Origin: Bacillus alkalicellulosilyticus
GTDB taxonomy: Bacteria > Bacillota > Bacilli > Bacillales > Bacillaceae_F
NCBI RefSeq assembly: GCF_002019795.1
Contig: NZ_KV917381.1
Coordinates: 192,001-256,000, forward strand
DNA length: 64,000 nt
Direction: 5' to 3'
Numbering within the stretch: position 1 is the first letter of the stretch; each line of letters opens with the position of its first letter. The position numbers and the translations under genes are program-made. The notes below the pieces were generated by a model, which saw only the letters and a program-made list of their open reading frames with translations, was not told the DNA's origin and searched no databases. Of this stretch, positions 8,124 to 17,921 are shown one piece after another.

Positions 8124-9408
8124 AATAAGAGATGTTTGTGATATAAACAGTAATAGTTTAAGTAAGAAAGATCCTCTTACTTTTGTTAATTATTTGGACA
8201 CAGCCAATATTACAGAGGGGAAAATCAATGAAATTAAACATTTAGTTGTTGGTGTTGATAAAATACCTAGTAGAGCAAAAAGAAAAGTGGTAAAGAACGA
8301 TATTATAATCTCAACAGTGAGACCAAACCTAAAACATTACGGCATTATTAGAAAACCGGTTGAAAACATGATTGTTTCAACGGGATTTACAGTTCTTACA
8401 CCTAAAAAAGAGGTTAATTCGGAATATCTTTATTGGTATCTAACTCAGCAGGAAATTACAAATTATTTATCTGCAATTGCTGATACTAGCACTACGGCTT
8501 ATCCATCAATTACATCAAATGTAATAGCAGATATTGAACTCGAACTCCCAGATAGAAAAAAACAGGATGCCATAGCAAAAGTATTATTTTCACTAAATGA
8601 AAAATACAACTTGACTATAGAAATGAACAATACTTTAGAAGAAATAGCCAATGCCATTTTTAAACGTTGGTTTATTGATTTTGAATTTCCTAATGATATG
8701 GGACAACCTTATAAGTCGAATGGTGGGAAATTTGTTGATACCGAATTAGGACTATTGCCTGAAGGGTGGTATATACAAACTATCGGGGATATTGCGGATG
8801 TAAAAGGAGGAAAGCGACTTCCTAAGGGTGAATTGGTACAAGAACAAAAAACCCCATATCCTTATTTAAGGGTTAAAGATTTTACATCGGATGGAATAAA
8901 TATAGATAATATCTGTTTTATTAGTGAATTTGCACATGAAAAAACAAAGAACTATACAATTAGCTCAGAAGATATTTATATAAGTATTGCTGGAACAGTT
9001 GGATTAACGGGGTTAGTCCCTTCATTTTTATCTGGTGCTAACTTAACGGAAAATGCAGCTAAGATAATAAATTTCCATAAAGATAAGATTAATAAATATT
9101 TCGTACTTATGTTTTTAACCAGTGAAAGTGGAAGAAATCAAATTAGGGCAAATACAGTTGGTAGCACACAACCAAAGTTACCTTTATATGGAATAAAAAA
9201 CATACAGCTTTTTATTCCACAAAAGCATGTTCTAGATAAGTTTACTTCTCTTATCGAGGTTATTATGAAGCAGAAGGAAGTAAATATAGGTAATGGGCAA
9301 TCTCTGAAGGCACTCCGTGAAACATTACTCCCAAAGCTTATGTCTGGTGAGGTTCAATTCAATGAAGGTAAAAAGGAGGTAGAGGAATGTTTACAGAAGA
9401 GCAATTAG
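8113..9408 (+). CDS. hsdS: Type I restriction-modification specificity subunit
   Basis: HsdS determines which DNA sequence the complex methylates or cuts. About 431 residues hold two target-recognition domains, each followed by a helical spacer: the first ends near LPDRKKQDAIAKVLFSLNEK, the second near LPKLMSGEVQFNE. The link between the halves carries LGLLPEGWYIQTIGD, typical of the start of a second recognition domain. The start is taken as TTG at 8113, because GGAGGGG (8099-8105) lies 7 nt upstream; the TTG at 8107 is too close to that site. The gene overlaps hsdM by 11 bp and hsdR by 22 bp. No inverted or phase-variable repeat copies of hsdS were seen nearby. Confidence 0.95.
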   Translation: MKYKIRDVCDINSNSLSKKDPLTFVNYLDTANITEGKINEIKHLVVGVDKIPSRAKRKVVKNDIIISTVRPNLKHYGIIRKPVENMIVSTGFTVLTPKKEVNSEYLYWYLTQQEITNYLSAIADTSTTAYPSITSNVIADIELELPDRKKQDAIAKVLFSLNEKYNLTIEMNNTLEEIANAIFKRWFIDFEFPNDMGQPYKSNGGKFVDTELGLLPEGWYIQTIGDIADVKGGKRLPKGELVQEQKTPYPYLRVKDFTSDGINIDNICFISEFAHEKTKNYTISSEDIYISIAGTVGLTGLVPSFLSGANLTENAAKIINFHKDKINKYFVLMFLTSESGRNQIRANTVGSTQPKLPLYGIKNIQLFIPQKHVLDKFTSLIEVIMKQKEVNIGNGQSLKALRETLLPKLMSGEVQFNEGKKEVEECLQKSN

Positions 9409-12398
9409 AAAATGTTGTTTTAGAATATTTTCAAGAGCTCGGATATGAATACCTCCATGGTAGTAGGCTACCAAGAGACATTAAAGAAGTGTTATTGTTT
9501 GACCGTTTGGAAGCAGCGCTTATTGAATTAAATAAAGGGGTTTCTTTAGAAGTTATTCGTGAGGCAATTCGAAAAATACGGACGTTTGACACGAATGATG
9601 TGTTTGCCAATAATAAAGTGTTTGCGAAATATTTAACTGAAACTGTTGAAGTAACTGAATTTGTTAATGGGGAAACGATTTATCATCGTGTTTCCCTATT
9701 TGACTGGGATAGTATTGATAATAATAATTTTCTAGTAGTAAATCAGCTAGAAGTACTTGAGAAAGGTGGCTCAAAAATACCTGATGTAGTTGTGTACGTT
9801 AATGGTATGCCCCTAGTTGTTTTTGAATTAAAAAGTGCATCTCGTGAAGAAGTAAATATTGAAGATGCGTACAAACAGTTAAAAAATTATATGAATGTGC
9901 ATATCCCTTCATTATTTTATTATAATACTTTCCTAATTATCAGTGATGGTATCGACACAGAAGCGGGTACAATTACAGCACCTTTAGATCGTTTTTCTGC
10001 GTGGAAGAAGATTAACACAGAAGATACAATAATTGAAAACCGGCCATTAGACACGATGATGTATGGACTGTTTGATAAACGAAGATTGTTAGATGTCCTA
10101 AAGAATTTTATTCTTTTTACTAATGATGCTAAAATAATGGCTGCATATCATCAATATTATGGTATGAGTAAGGCCGTTGCTTCTACTGTCAAAGCAACAC
10201 AAACAGACGGACGTGCTGGAGTTATATGGCATACACAAGGTAGTGGTAAAAGTTATTCCATGGTGTTTCTATCAGGGAATTTAGTGAAACACGAAAAGTT
10301 GAAAAATCCTACTATAGTTGTTATTACAGATAGAAATGATTTAGATGGTCAGTTATTTTCGACTTTTTCTGGGGCATCCGACTTCTTAAGACAGACACCA
10401 CTTCAAGCAGAGAGTCGAAGTCATATTAAAGATTTGCTAGAAAATAGAAAGACTGGTGGTATTGTTTTTTCTACGATTCAAAAGTTCGAAGAAGAAACAG
10501 GGCTTCTTTCAGACCGTGAAAATATAATTGTAATGGTAGACGAAGCACATCGTACACAGTATGGCACTGATGCAAAATATGACCTTGCAACAGGGGAGCA
10601 AAAATATGGTTATGCGAAGTACTTACGAGACGCATTGCCTAATGCAACTTTTATTGCTTTTACAGGAACTCCAATTGAAACTACTGATAAATCGACAACA
10701 GGTTTATTTGGTGAAGTAATTGATGTGTATGATATGACTCAAGCTGTTCAAGATGGCGCAACAGTAAAGATCTATTATGAATCTAGGCTAGCTAAAGTTA
10801 AGTTAGATGAAACACAAATGAGTGAAGTGGATAAAGAATATTGGCGTATGCAAGTAAATGAGGGTGTAGAAAACTACGTCATTGAGGAAAGTCAAAAACA
10901 CTTATCACGTATGGAATTAATAATTGGTGATAAAGACCGAATAAAACAAGTAGCTACTGATATTATTAGCCATTATGAAGATAGAAAAGATCTTGTGGCT
11001 GGTAAGGCTATGATTGTTGCATACTCTCGCAAAACAGCTTTTACTATGTACCAAGAACTAATTGAACAAAGACCTGACTGGGAAGAGAAAGTTAAGATTG
11101 TAATGACTGCAAATAATCAAGACCCAGAGGACCTTGCGAAATTAGTCGGCAATAAACAAACTCGTAAAGACCGTGAAACAGAGTTTAAGGATGTTAACAG
11201 CCCCTTTAAGATTGTTATAGTTGTAGATATGTGGCTAACAGGTTTTGATGTGCCTTCCTTAGACACTATGTATGTTGATAAACCAATGAAAGCCCACAAT
11301 TTGATGCAGGCTATTGCTCGTGTAAATCGTGTTTTTGAAGGGAAAACAGGTGGACTTGTTGTCGATTATATCGGATTGAAACGTAACCTAATGGAGGCTC
11401 TGAAAACTTACACAAGTCGTGACCAGGATAAAGTACAGGAAAATGAACAAGCCAAAGGAATTGCATTAAATATACTTGAAGTGCTTCGTAATCATTTTCA
11501 CAAATTCAATTATAGTGCCTTCTTCGGAGACAGTGATAAAAAGCGTTACGAAGTCATACGGGATGGTGCGGAGTATACTCAAAAAACAGAGAAATTAAAG
11601 CAACTATTTTTAACAGAGACAAAGAAATTAAAAGATGTATATAAAATATGTACAGGTTTATTATCCAAGGAAACTAAAGAAGAAATTGCTTATTTCATTG
11701 CAGTTCGTTCCTTTATTATGAAATCATCTAATAAAGGTACACCAGACTTAAAGGAAGTAAATGAACGAATCTCAAAAATATTAGAAAATGCAATACTTGA
11801 AGATGGTGTTATGGTGTTAACCGAAGCAACATCAAATGAGAGTTTTGATCTTTTAAATGAAGAAAACATAGCAAAACTTCAAGCCATTCCACAAAAGAAC
11901 ATTGCAACAAACATCTTGATGAGAGTAATGAAAGAAAAGCTCAAAGATGTAAAGAAGAAGAACATGACGGTAAGCAAAAGTTTTTCTGAACGATTTGAGA
12001 AGATAATCGAAAAATACCACAATAGAAACGACCATTTAGACGTCTATGAAGTGTTTGAGGAACTTCTAAAGTTTAAAGAAGAACTAGAAGACGCAATCAA
12101 TGAGGGTACGCAGCTAGGTCTATCCTTTGAAGAAAAAGCATTCTTTGACGTACTAGGCTCTGATCCTGATATAAAATCAATACTTCAAGATGAGACGTTA
12201 CTGAATATAGCTAAAGATTTAGCTAAGACAGTAAAGGAACATCGCTCTCATGATTGGGATAAGAAAGAAAGCGCACAAGCACGTATGAGGTTGTATATTA
12301 AAAAGGTATTACGTAAGTGGGATTATCCACCTAACAAAGAACCTAAAGCTGTTGAAGATGTATTAGAGCAAGCAAAGTTGCAGGCAGCTAATATGTAG
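9387..12398 (+). CDS. hsdR: Type I restriction endonuclease subunit R
   Basis: The motor and nuclease subunit, 1003 residues, the usual length. The N-terminal nuclease domain shows the PD-(D/E)xK pattern as IPDVVVYVNGMPLVVFELKS near residues 130-150. A superfamily 2 helicase follows, with Walker A WHTQGSGKSYS, motif II as DEAHRTQYG, motif III as AFTGTP and a late motif region around QAIARVNRVFEGK. A helical C-terminal region for HsdM contact ends the protein. ATG at 9387 has GGAGGTAGAGG upstream, inside the end of hsdS. All motifs are intact, so the operon should restrict unmodified DNA by translocation and random cleavage. Confidence 0.97.
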   Translation: MFTEEQLENVVLEYFQELGYEYLHGSRLPRDIKEVLLFDRLEAALIELNKGVSLEVIREAIRKIRTFDTNDVFANNKVFAKYLTETVEVTEFVNGETIYHRVSLFDWDSIDNNNFLVVNQLEVLEKGGSKIPDVVVYVNGMPLVVFELKSASREEVNIEDAYKQLKNYMNVHIPSLFYYNTFLIISDGIDTEAGTITAPLDRFSAWKKINTEDTIIENRPLDTMMYGLFDKRRLLDVLKNFILFTNDAKIMAAYHQYYGMSKAVASTVKATQTDGRAGVIWHTQGSGKSYSMVFLSGNLVKHEKLKNPTIVVITDRNDLDGQLFSTFSGASDFLRQTPLQAESRSHIKDLLENRKTGGIVFSTIQKFEEETGLLSDRENIIVMVDEAHRTQYGTDAKYDLATGEQKYGYAKYLRDALPNATFIAFTGTPIETTDKSTTGLFGEVIDVYDMTQAVQDGATVKIYYESRLAKVKLDETQMSEVDKEYWRMQVNEGVENYVIEESQKHLSRMELIIGDKDRIKQVATDIISHYEDRKDLVAGKAMIVAYSRKTAFTMYQELIEQRPDWEEKVKIVMTANNQDPEDLAKLVGNKQTRKDRETEFKDVNSPFKIVIVVDMWLTGFDVPSLDTMYVDKPMKAHNLMQAIARVNRVFEGKTGGLVVDYIGLKRNLMEALKTYTSRDQDKVQENEQAKGIALNILEVLRNHFHKFNYSAFFGDSDKKRYEVIRDGAEYTQKTEKLKQLFLTETKKLKDVYKICTGLLSKETKEEIAYFIAVRSFIMKSSNKGTPDLKEVNERISKILENAILEDGVMVLTEATSNESFDLLNEENIAKLQAIPQKNIATNILMRVMKEKLKDVKKKNMTVSKSFSERFEKIIEKYHNRNDHLDVYEVFEELLKFKEELEDAINEGTQLGLSFEEKAFFDVLGSDPDIKSILQDETLLNIAKDLAKTVKEHRSHDWDKKESAQARMRLYIKKVLRKWDYPPNKEPKAVEDVLEQAKLQAANM

Positions 12399-12408
12399 AA
12401 ATTTTGTT

Positions 12409-12441
12409 GGTTAACTAATATTTTATTAGTTAGCCTTTTTA
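12409..12441 (+). terminator. Terminator of hsdMSR
   Basis: GGTTAACTAAT and ATTAGTTAGCC form a near-perfect stem with a 5-nt loop, followed by CTTTTTATT. It lies 11 nt past the hsdR stop. Confidence 0.8.
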
Positions 12442-12581
12442 TTACCCACAAACTATAGTATTTAAAGGTTATTATTTAAAAGAGTAATATTCAGTGATTT
12501 TATATTATAATTTTCGATAAATTCTAAAAAGATATTACACTTTTTGGCATTTTGTTTTAAAATTGTAAAGAGGTGATATTC

Positions 12582-15371
12582 ATGTTTAACGGGATGGAAT
12601 GGTTAAAATGTGATTTGCAGATGCAAACACCAGGAGATCCGCATAATTGGGTAAGAACTTGTGACGCATACATTGGTAGTACGTATACTGAGGAACAACT
12701 AAATCAATCTGTTGATTTATATTTAAAAAGATGTCATGCAGTAGGATTAAATGTTATAGGTGTTACTGACCATAATTTTATTGGTAAAGAGTATCTAAAA
12801 CGATTAATTGAGAGAAATCAAGAAGTGGCAAGAGACTTGGACAGGGAACCTTTAGTCATCTTCCCAGGTTTTGAAGTGGAGATTGCGCAAGGTTTAGGGG
12901 TGCACGTCTTATGCTTATTCGAAACTAATACTCCTTTAGATGTAATTGATGAAATGGTTACTGAACTTGGCTTACCAAATAGAAGAAGGGTAATTAATGG
13001 TTCTATAACCCCTTTAAATAAAAACTTTAATAACATTATTACATTTATACAAGAACACAAGGATTATCCTGGAATTGTAGTTGCTGCTCACCCCCTTGCT
13101 GAAAGTGGAATGTTGAATGACAGTTTTATGACTGATCACTTCCAAAGAGAAATGTTTAAGGACCCAAGATTATTAGTAATGGAAACTCCTAGAGTAATAG
13201 AAAGCTTACCGAGAGGTATAAAAAAAATAATCCTATCTAGTGATGATTGTCACGAACATTGGAAACGGGATAGAGCTATCGCAACCGTAATGTCATCAGA
13301 TTGTTATAGTTTAGAGGAAAGTGACAAAGGTTTTATTGGAAAGAGACACAGTTGGATTCAATTTTCGAAACCTTCAATCGATTCATTAAGGCAGGCATTT
13401 ATTGATCATAGCTCTAGGATTAAATTGCAGGTCTCGTCTCCGAATGAAGGTAATAATTATGGAAAGATAACGTCGCTAGAAATTAGAGATGTATCTTTCT
13501 TAGATAACCAAACTATTAATTTTTCACAAAATTTAAACTGTATAATTGGGGGAAGGGGTTCTGGGAAATCTTCAATATTAGAGTATATAAGGCTTTGTAC
13601 AAATTCCTTATCTAAATTCAATGAACAGTTGTCTAGAATTGAAAACACACTTCAACAAGATTCTATATTAAAATTGACTTGGCAGGACCCTAACGGTCTC
13701 ATAGATGTTCTTCATTTTTCAAATGGACAAGTTACAATACCATCTAGAACAGAAGTAAAAGATATAGATGTGATATTTAAAAGCTTAGGTATAAATATTT
13801 ATAGTCAGCGCGAAATTACACAAATGGGCCAAGACTCGCCCTCACTAATGCCGTTAATCGATAGAATTTCTGAAAATGAGTTGAAAGAGGAAAATAACCA
13901 AGAAAAAGAAGTAGCTGAAAAACTTATTTCTCTAATCCAAAGTGAGCTGAAATTTTTGCGTCTGAAGGAAGAAAAAATTGAATTGGAACAAGAGTTTGAA
14001 GAATTAAAAAGAAAGTGGGATACATTTACTTCGGTTAAAGAGTTTAGTGAAAAGAAGAAAAAAGTAACACTAACTAGAGATTTTGTATCTAAAGTTAGAA
14101 GTGATAAAACTGCAATTGATGGCAGTGTAGAACAACTTATAGACACATTAACAACCATAAATGAACAATATGAAAATATGGTTCTAGATAGTGAAAACCT
14201 TATTAAATCTGAATATATAAATTATATTAAGGAACAATTTGTTCAGTCTATTAAGTCAATAAAATGTGATATTCAAAAAACGAAAGAGGATTTAAATAAT
14301 AGTTTACTAAGTGCAATTGACAACCATGACTCATGGGATAGTTTAAAAAATGAATTTGATATAAATGAAAAAGAATTCGAAGATGCGTGTAAGGCGAAAG
14401 GCATTACAGAAGAGGAATTTGAATTACTAAAAGATACAGAACAAAAGTTGAACCGAAAAGACTTGGAAATAGAAAAAAAGGAGGAGGAACTTACTCGAAC
14501 ACTAGAATTATTAAAGGAAAAAGGAAATTTACATGATAGATTAAATGAGATCTGGAAAAAGCAGCATGAAATTAGGCAAACAAAGATAAATAACTTAATT
14601 AGCATTGATACAATTCCAAAGGTTACTGTTGATGGAAACGATGTTCCATTTTTAAAAATAGACATAATTTACATGGGTGATTTCAATCACTATATGAAAT
14701 TGTGGATGGAGTTCTCTATTGATGGACGTTCTAAATTGGGGCGGAACTGGGAGTTCATTGGAGAACTAGCTTACTCACAGTTTCAACAACATAATACAAC
14801 ACCTTCGCCTTGGGTTATTATACAAGAATGGTTAGAGAATGAAGCTATAATACCAAGTGAATTAAATCCTTTTTATAAAGAATTAAAATCCCATTTGAAT
14901 GATCATTTTGAACATTGGGAAAAGTTCCGAACCAAAAGAATTCAAGACACAATTGATATTACATTATATAGAGCAGATGGAACAAGAGCTGGCTCACTGT
15001 TAGACAATGGCCTATCAGATGGACAAAAAAATACAGCGATACTGACTTTGTTATTTACAGAGGGCACAGGGCCGATAATCATTGATCAACCAGAAGATGA
15101 GCTTGATTCTGATTTTATTTATAATGAATTGGTTCCAATCATCAGAAAAATGAAAAATAAGCGTCAAATAATTCTTGTTTCACATAATGCTAATTTGCCA
15201 GTCAATGGAGATGCCGAATTAATCTATGCATTAAAAACTGATGTAGGAAAAGGAAAACTTAGAACAGAAGGTGGATTAGATAATCCAGATGTGAAGCGAG
15301 CAATTTTAGATATTATGGAAGGATCAGAAGAGGCTTTTAAAAGAAGAAGTGAGAAATATAGTAGTTATTGA
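12582..15371 (+). CDS. TrlF-type PHP domain / SMC-like ATPase, probable defence protein
   Basis: About 929 residues from ATG at 12582 (AGAGGTGAT 6 nt upstream; the upstream GTG at 12573 overlaps that site). The N-terminal 280 residues resemble a PHP phosphoesterase fold (CDLQMQTPGDP, GVTDHNF, FPGFEVEI, SSDDCHEH). Walker A GGRGSGKSS follows near residue 325, then a long charged coiled coil, then the ABC/SMC tail: signature-like GLSDGQKN near 808, Walker B IIIDQPEDELD and switch VSHNAN. This matches proteins that databases name TrlF family AAA-like ATPase, often found beside type I R-M genes; the family name is from memory. It is probably a DNA-end or phage-triggered nuclease/NTPase. The usual HxH of PHP motif I reads QxQ here. 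Confidence 0.85.
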   Translation: MFNGMEWLKCDLQMQTPGDPHNWVRTCDAYIGSTYTEEQLNQSVDLYLKRCHAVGLNVIGVTDHNFIGKEYLKRLIERNQEVARDLDREPLVIFPGFEVEIAQGLGVHVLCLFETNTPLDVIDEMVTELGLPNRRRVINGSITPLNKNFNNIITFIQEHKDYPGIVVAAHPLAESGMLNDSFMTDHFQREMFKDPRLLVMETPRVIESLPRGIKKIILSSDDCHEHWKRDRAIATVMSSDCYSLEESDKGFIGKRHSWIQFSKPSIDSLRQAFIDHSSRIKLQVSSPNEGNNYGKITSLEIRDVSFLDNQTINFSQNLNCIIGGRGSGKSSILEYIRLCTNSLSKFNEQLSRIENTLQQDSILKLTWQDPNGLIDVLHFSNGQVTIPSRTEVKDIDVIFKSLGINIYSQREITQMGQDSPSLMPLIDRISENELKEENNQEKEVAEKLISLIQSELKFLRLKEEKIELEQEFEELKRKWDTFTSVKEFSEKKKKVTLTRDFVSKVRSDKTAIDGSVEQLIDTLTTINEQYENMVLDSENLIKSEYINYIKEQFVQSIKSIKCDIQKTKEDLNNSLLSAIDNHDSWDSLKNEFDINEKEFEDACKAKGITEEEFELLKDTEQKLNRKDLEIEKKEEELTRTLELLKEKGNLHDRLNEIWKKQHEIRQTKINNLISIDTIPKVTVDGNDVPFLKIDIIYMGDFNHYMKLWMEFSIDGRSKLGRNWEFIGELAYSQFQQHNTTPSPWVIIQEWLENEAIIPSELNPFYKELKSHLNDHFEHWEKFRTKRIQDTIDITLYRADGTRAGSLLDNGLSDGQKNTAILTLLFTEGTGPIIIDQPEDELDSDFIYNELVPIIRKMKNKRQIILVSHNANLPVNGDAELIYALKTDVGKGKLRTEGGLDNPDVKRAILDIMEGSEEAFKRRSEKYSSY

Positions 15372-15457
15372 TTGATTATTTATATAGATTTATACGATTT
15401 ACTAAAGGCCCAAATTGGAACTTTTATTGAATGAGGAAAGACGTTAGGAGATTGTCT

Positions 15458-16188
15458 ATGCCGTTAATATCAGAAAAAACTGCTGAACTAAATATAACTT
15501 CTGAACTGCATTATGAAGCTGTTACTAGTGGATATGACGTTTGGACTTATGGGCCAACGCAACGGAGGGAAGCTATCTATGGTTTTGATACTCAATTAAA
15601 ACAGTATGCTTTTCCTTTGTACTTGCAATATAAAACACCAAACACTTTTAATAAGAAATCAAATACTTATAAATTCAAAATTGACAATAAATCTAAAATG
15701 AGATTCTTGAGAATCAAAAAAAAGTTGAAACATATTGGTACATTTGGTCAAGTAGATTTATTACAAAGATGGGCTTCTGGAAGATCACATGTAGGGTTAG
15801 TTTTTCCGTGTTTTGAAAGTTATGGTGTAATAAGGAGACGGAATAACTGGTTAGATTGGACATGCTTTTTAGATGTGAAAAAATTAAAGAGACTTAGTTC
15901 AGGCGAACAATAGCAAGTGTTTTTCCGATTTTAGGAATTAGTGGAATCCCTACAGGCTTCAAAGTTATAGTTAATTCAGAGGTACAGGAGTTTGATTATG
16001 TTCCTACCTTAAGGGAAGTAATTAATCAAGTCACAACGTTTAATTTCTTTAATGAAAATAAAGGAAAAGATCCTAATGGTTTCAAAAATGATACTGAATT
16101 TGAGATTTTTGAAAGAGGTGTTGATCTAGAAGAATTAAAACATTTGAAATTAGGTTTATATATGTATTTGGTAGGTGATGAAAACTGA
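15458..16188 (+). pseudogene. Frameshifted gene of unknown function downstream of the TrlF-type ATPase
   Basis: ATG at 15458 with TTAGGAG 7 nt upstream opens a 151-residue frame to a TAG at 15911. Immediately after, the minus-one frame is open from 15898 to a TGA at 16186 and reads as ordinary protein (IASVFPILGISGIPTGFKV, then VNSEVQEFDYVPTLREVINQ). Joining them by one extra base near 15904-15910 gives one protein of about 242 residues. No slippery heptamer is visible, so a real one-base deletion or a sequencing error is likelier than programmed frameshifting. The N-terminal half has TSELHYEAVTSGYDVWTYGP. I do not recognise the family. Position suggests a partner of the upstream ATPase. Confidence 0.7.
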
Positions 16189-16490
16189 ATTTATAATGGA
16201 GTTTTATATCTTAAAAATACTCACAAGCACCCCAGGTGTTGCACATACACTCTGGACATGTCAAGTCAGGAATTCATTAAAGACGTTCAATCTTTAGGGT
16301 GATCGTCTGGAAAAGTGACTTAACTGATAACGCAAAAGAGGTAGCTTCTACAACTAAGAAAACAGCTGGACTCCAGAACAGTTTATTCTACAATTTGAGC
16401 TTAAGAAAAACAGACATGGGAAGATAAGACTTAATATTAATTGAGATAATTAGCTTAAGAATCTAATTAAAGGAGGCGTAATTAATTTAA
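16189..16490. other. Gene-free spacer with a possible coding remnant
   Basis: About 300 bases without a convincing gene. One frame from a GTG at 16299 to 16427 reads IVWKSDLTDNAKEVASTTKK, then on to a stop. It has no ribosome site and stops lie just upstream, so it may be the worn remainder of a gene. An AGGAGG at 16471-16476 serves the next gene. Confidence 0.4.
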
Positions 16491-17450
16491 ATGAAAAGGA
16501 CACAAAAGAGCTCAATAAAACTGCTAGATAGTTTAAGAGATTCCCTTAATAGGTCATCATTTGATTTACAGAATTTAATTGAAGAGATTCAAGATACAAT
16601 AGATCAAGAAAAACAAATTGAACAGAATGAAGAGGGTTCTGATAAAAAGAATAAAAAAATTGAACAACTAGAAAAAGAAATAGATTTGTTGAAGGATGAA
16701 GTGAAGTTAGGAGTTGAAGAAAAAAAATCATTTGAAGAGTCTATTGAAAAACAAAATGAAGAAATTACAGATTTAAAAAAAGCATTAAAAAAATGCATAA
16801 CAGGGAACGGAAATAACACCTCACCAACTCCTTCAGGCAGTGCTACAAATGAAGATGTTGAATTTTTAAATTTTGTAATGCCAAGTATAATAAATTCTAC
16901 AAGACATACTCATTGGGGATCACTAGAAAGGAAATCAGGACTAGAGCAGTTAAAAAAAATAGTAGGTAGGGCCAAAGAACTTATTGTTATCGACCCTTAT
17001 TTCTATAAAGGTGGATTTTCAGAGATAGAAAATGAGGAATATATTTCTAATATTATTGATATTATTAATCCTTCTAATATAACCAGGTTACATATTATTA
17101 CCAATAAAAGACATATATCGGAATCTATAAGAGAAGAATTAAAATCCTTATATGGAACAAAAATTTCAGAATCTTTCACTAATAATATCCATGACAGAAT
17201 TTGGATTATAGATCATCATAATGCGTGTTTAGTAGGGACATCATTAAATGGTATAGGAAGTAAGTTGGCATTTATACTCCCTTTACCTTACAAAGATTTA
17301 GAGTCATTAAAGAAAGAATTAAAAGACTCTAAATTACTTTATGACAAAGATCGTAGAAAGCGCATGAAGTTAAACAGTCTTTCTCTAGATGATTTCATAA
17401 AACGATCATCAAACAGGCAGATAATTGCAAAATTTTTAATAGGAAATTAG
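16491..17450 (+). CDS. Coiled-coil protein with phospholipase-D-like C-terminal domain
   Basis: A 319-residue protein. Residues about 20-105 are a highly charged coiled coil rich in Glu/Lys heptads. A short Ser/Thr/Pro linker (about NNTSPTPSGSATNE) follows. The C-terminal 190 residues look like a single PLD-type phosphodiesterase unit: IVIDPYFYKGG, then HDRIWIIDHHNACLVGTSLN near residue 240, where His-Asp-Arg stands in place of the classical HxK. ATG at 16491 lies 14 nt after AGGAGG, a long spacing, but an in-frame stop just upstream excludes alternatives. Similar HDR modules occur in defence proteins, which fits the setting. Whether it acts as a nuclease or as a sensor is unknown. Confidence 0.65.
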   Translation: MKRTQKSSIKLLDSLRDSLNRSSFDLQNLIEEIQDTIDQEKQIEQNEEGSDKKNKKIEQLEKEIDLLKDEVKLGVEEKKSFEESIEKQNEEITDLKKALKKCITGNGNNTSPTPSGSATNEDVEFLNFVMPSIINSTRHTHWGSLERKSGLEQLKKIVGRAKELIVIDPYFYKGGFSEIENEEYISNIIDIINPSNITRLHIITNKRHISESIREELKSLYGTKISESFTNNIHDRIWIIDHHNACLVGTSLNGIGSKLAFILPLPYKDLESLKKELKDSKLLYDKDRRKRMKLNSLSLDDFIKRSSNRQIIAKFLIGN

Positions 17451-17921
17451 ATTTGTGATTTCCTCAAATGTGTTTATGACATTTTAAATATGAACCTTTT
17501 GATATTAAATCGTATGCGAGAAATTATGAACAACCGCAACTTTAAGGAAAGGTGGCCCTATACCTAGAATAACAGCCCCTTTTCGAAAAAGTACGGAAGG
17601 TGCTGTTTTTTTGTATAATTAGATAGACTTTTGTTGCATGAAAATTTGTTTTTGTTGTTGAAATTGTTTTAAATTAATTGATTGTCTATTTCTAACTCGA
17701 TTCTATTGTCTAAGAGGGACCTTCGGTGGTTATCTTGCTTTTTTAATGATATGACTGGGAAAGTAGAAAAAACGTTTTCATGCTGCCATAAATTTTATGA
17801 TGAGGTCCCTAGATAAGGATTGCCCCCTCTTTTTATCCTTTTTCTCTGAATTAAAATAGATTCTGGATTGCGGTAAAATGGTGGGGGTTAGTGGGAAATC
17901 AATTTACAATAGGGGGGTTAT
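17451..17921. other. Intergenic stretch with terminator, before the MBL-NACHT unit
   Basis: About 470 bases without a supported gene. It holds the terminator at 17570-17613, then AT-rich sequence and a G-rich approach to the next ribosome site. No clear promoter was identified, although the following operon must start here. Confidence 0.6.
17570..17613 (+). terminator. Rho-independent terminator
   Basis: AACAGC-CCCTT and AAGG-TGCTGTT pair around a small loop and run into TTTTTTTG. It closes the upstream coiled-coil/PLD-like gene and separates it from the MBL-NACHT unit. Confidence 0.75.

Noticed and set aside
8113..9408. Phase-variable hsdS locus
   Set aside because: Only one hsdS copy, no recombinase beside it and no inverted repeats within the gene.
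13805..14665. Two Ser-rich minus-strand frames within the TrlF-type gene
   Set aside because: Ser/Phe-rich composition is the usual mirror of a Glu/Lys-rich coiled coil on the other strand.
15898..15913. Programmed minus-one frameshift in the broken gene
   Set aside because: No slippery heptamer and no clear stimulatory structure at the junction. A mutation or sequence error is simpler.
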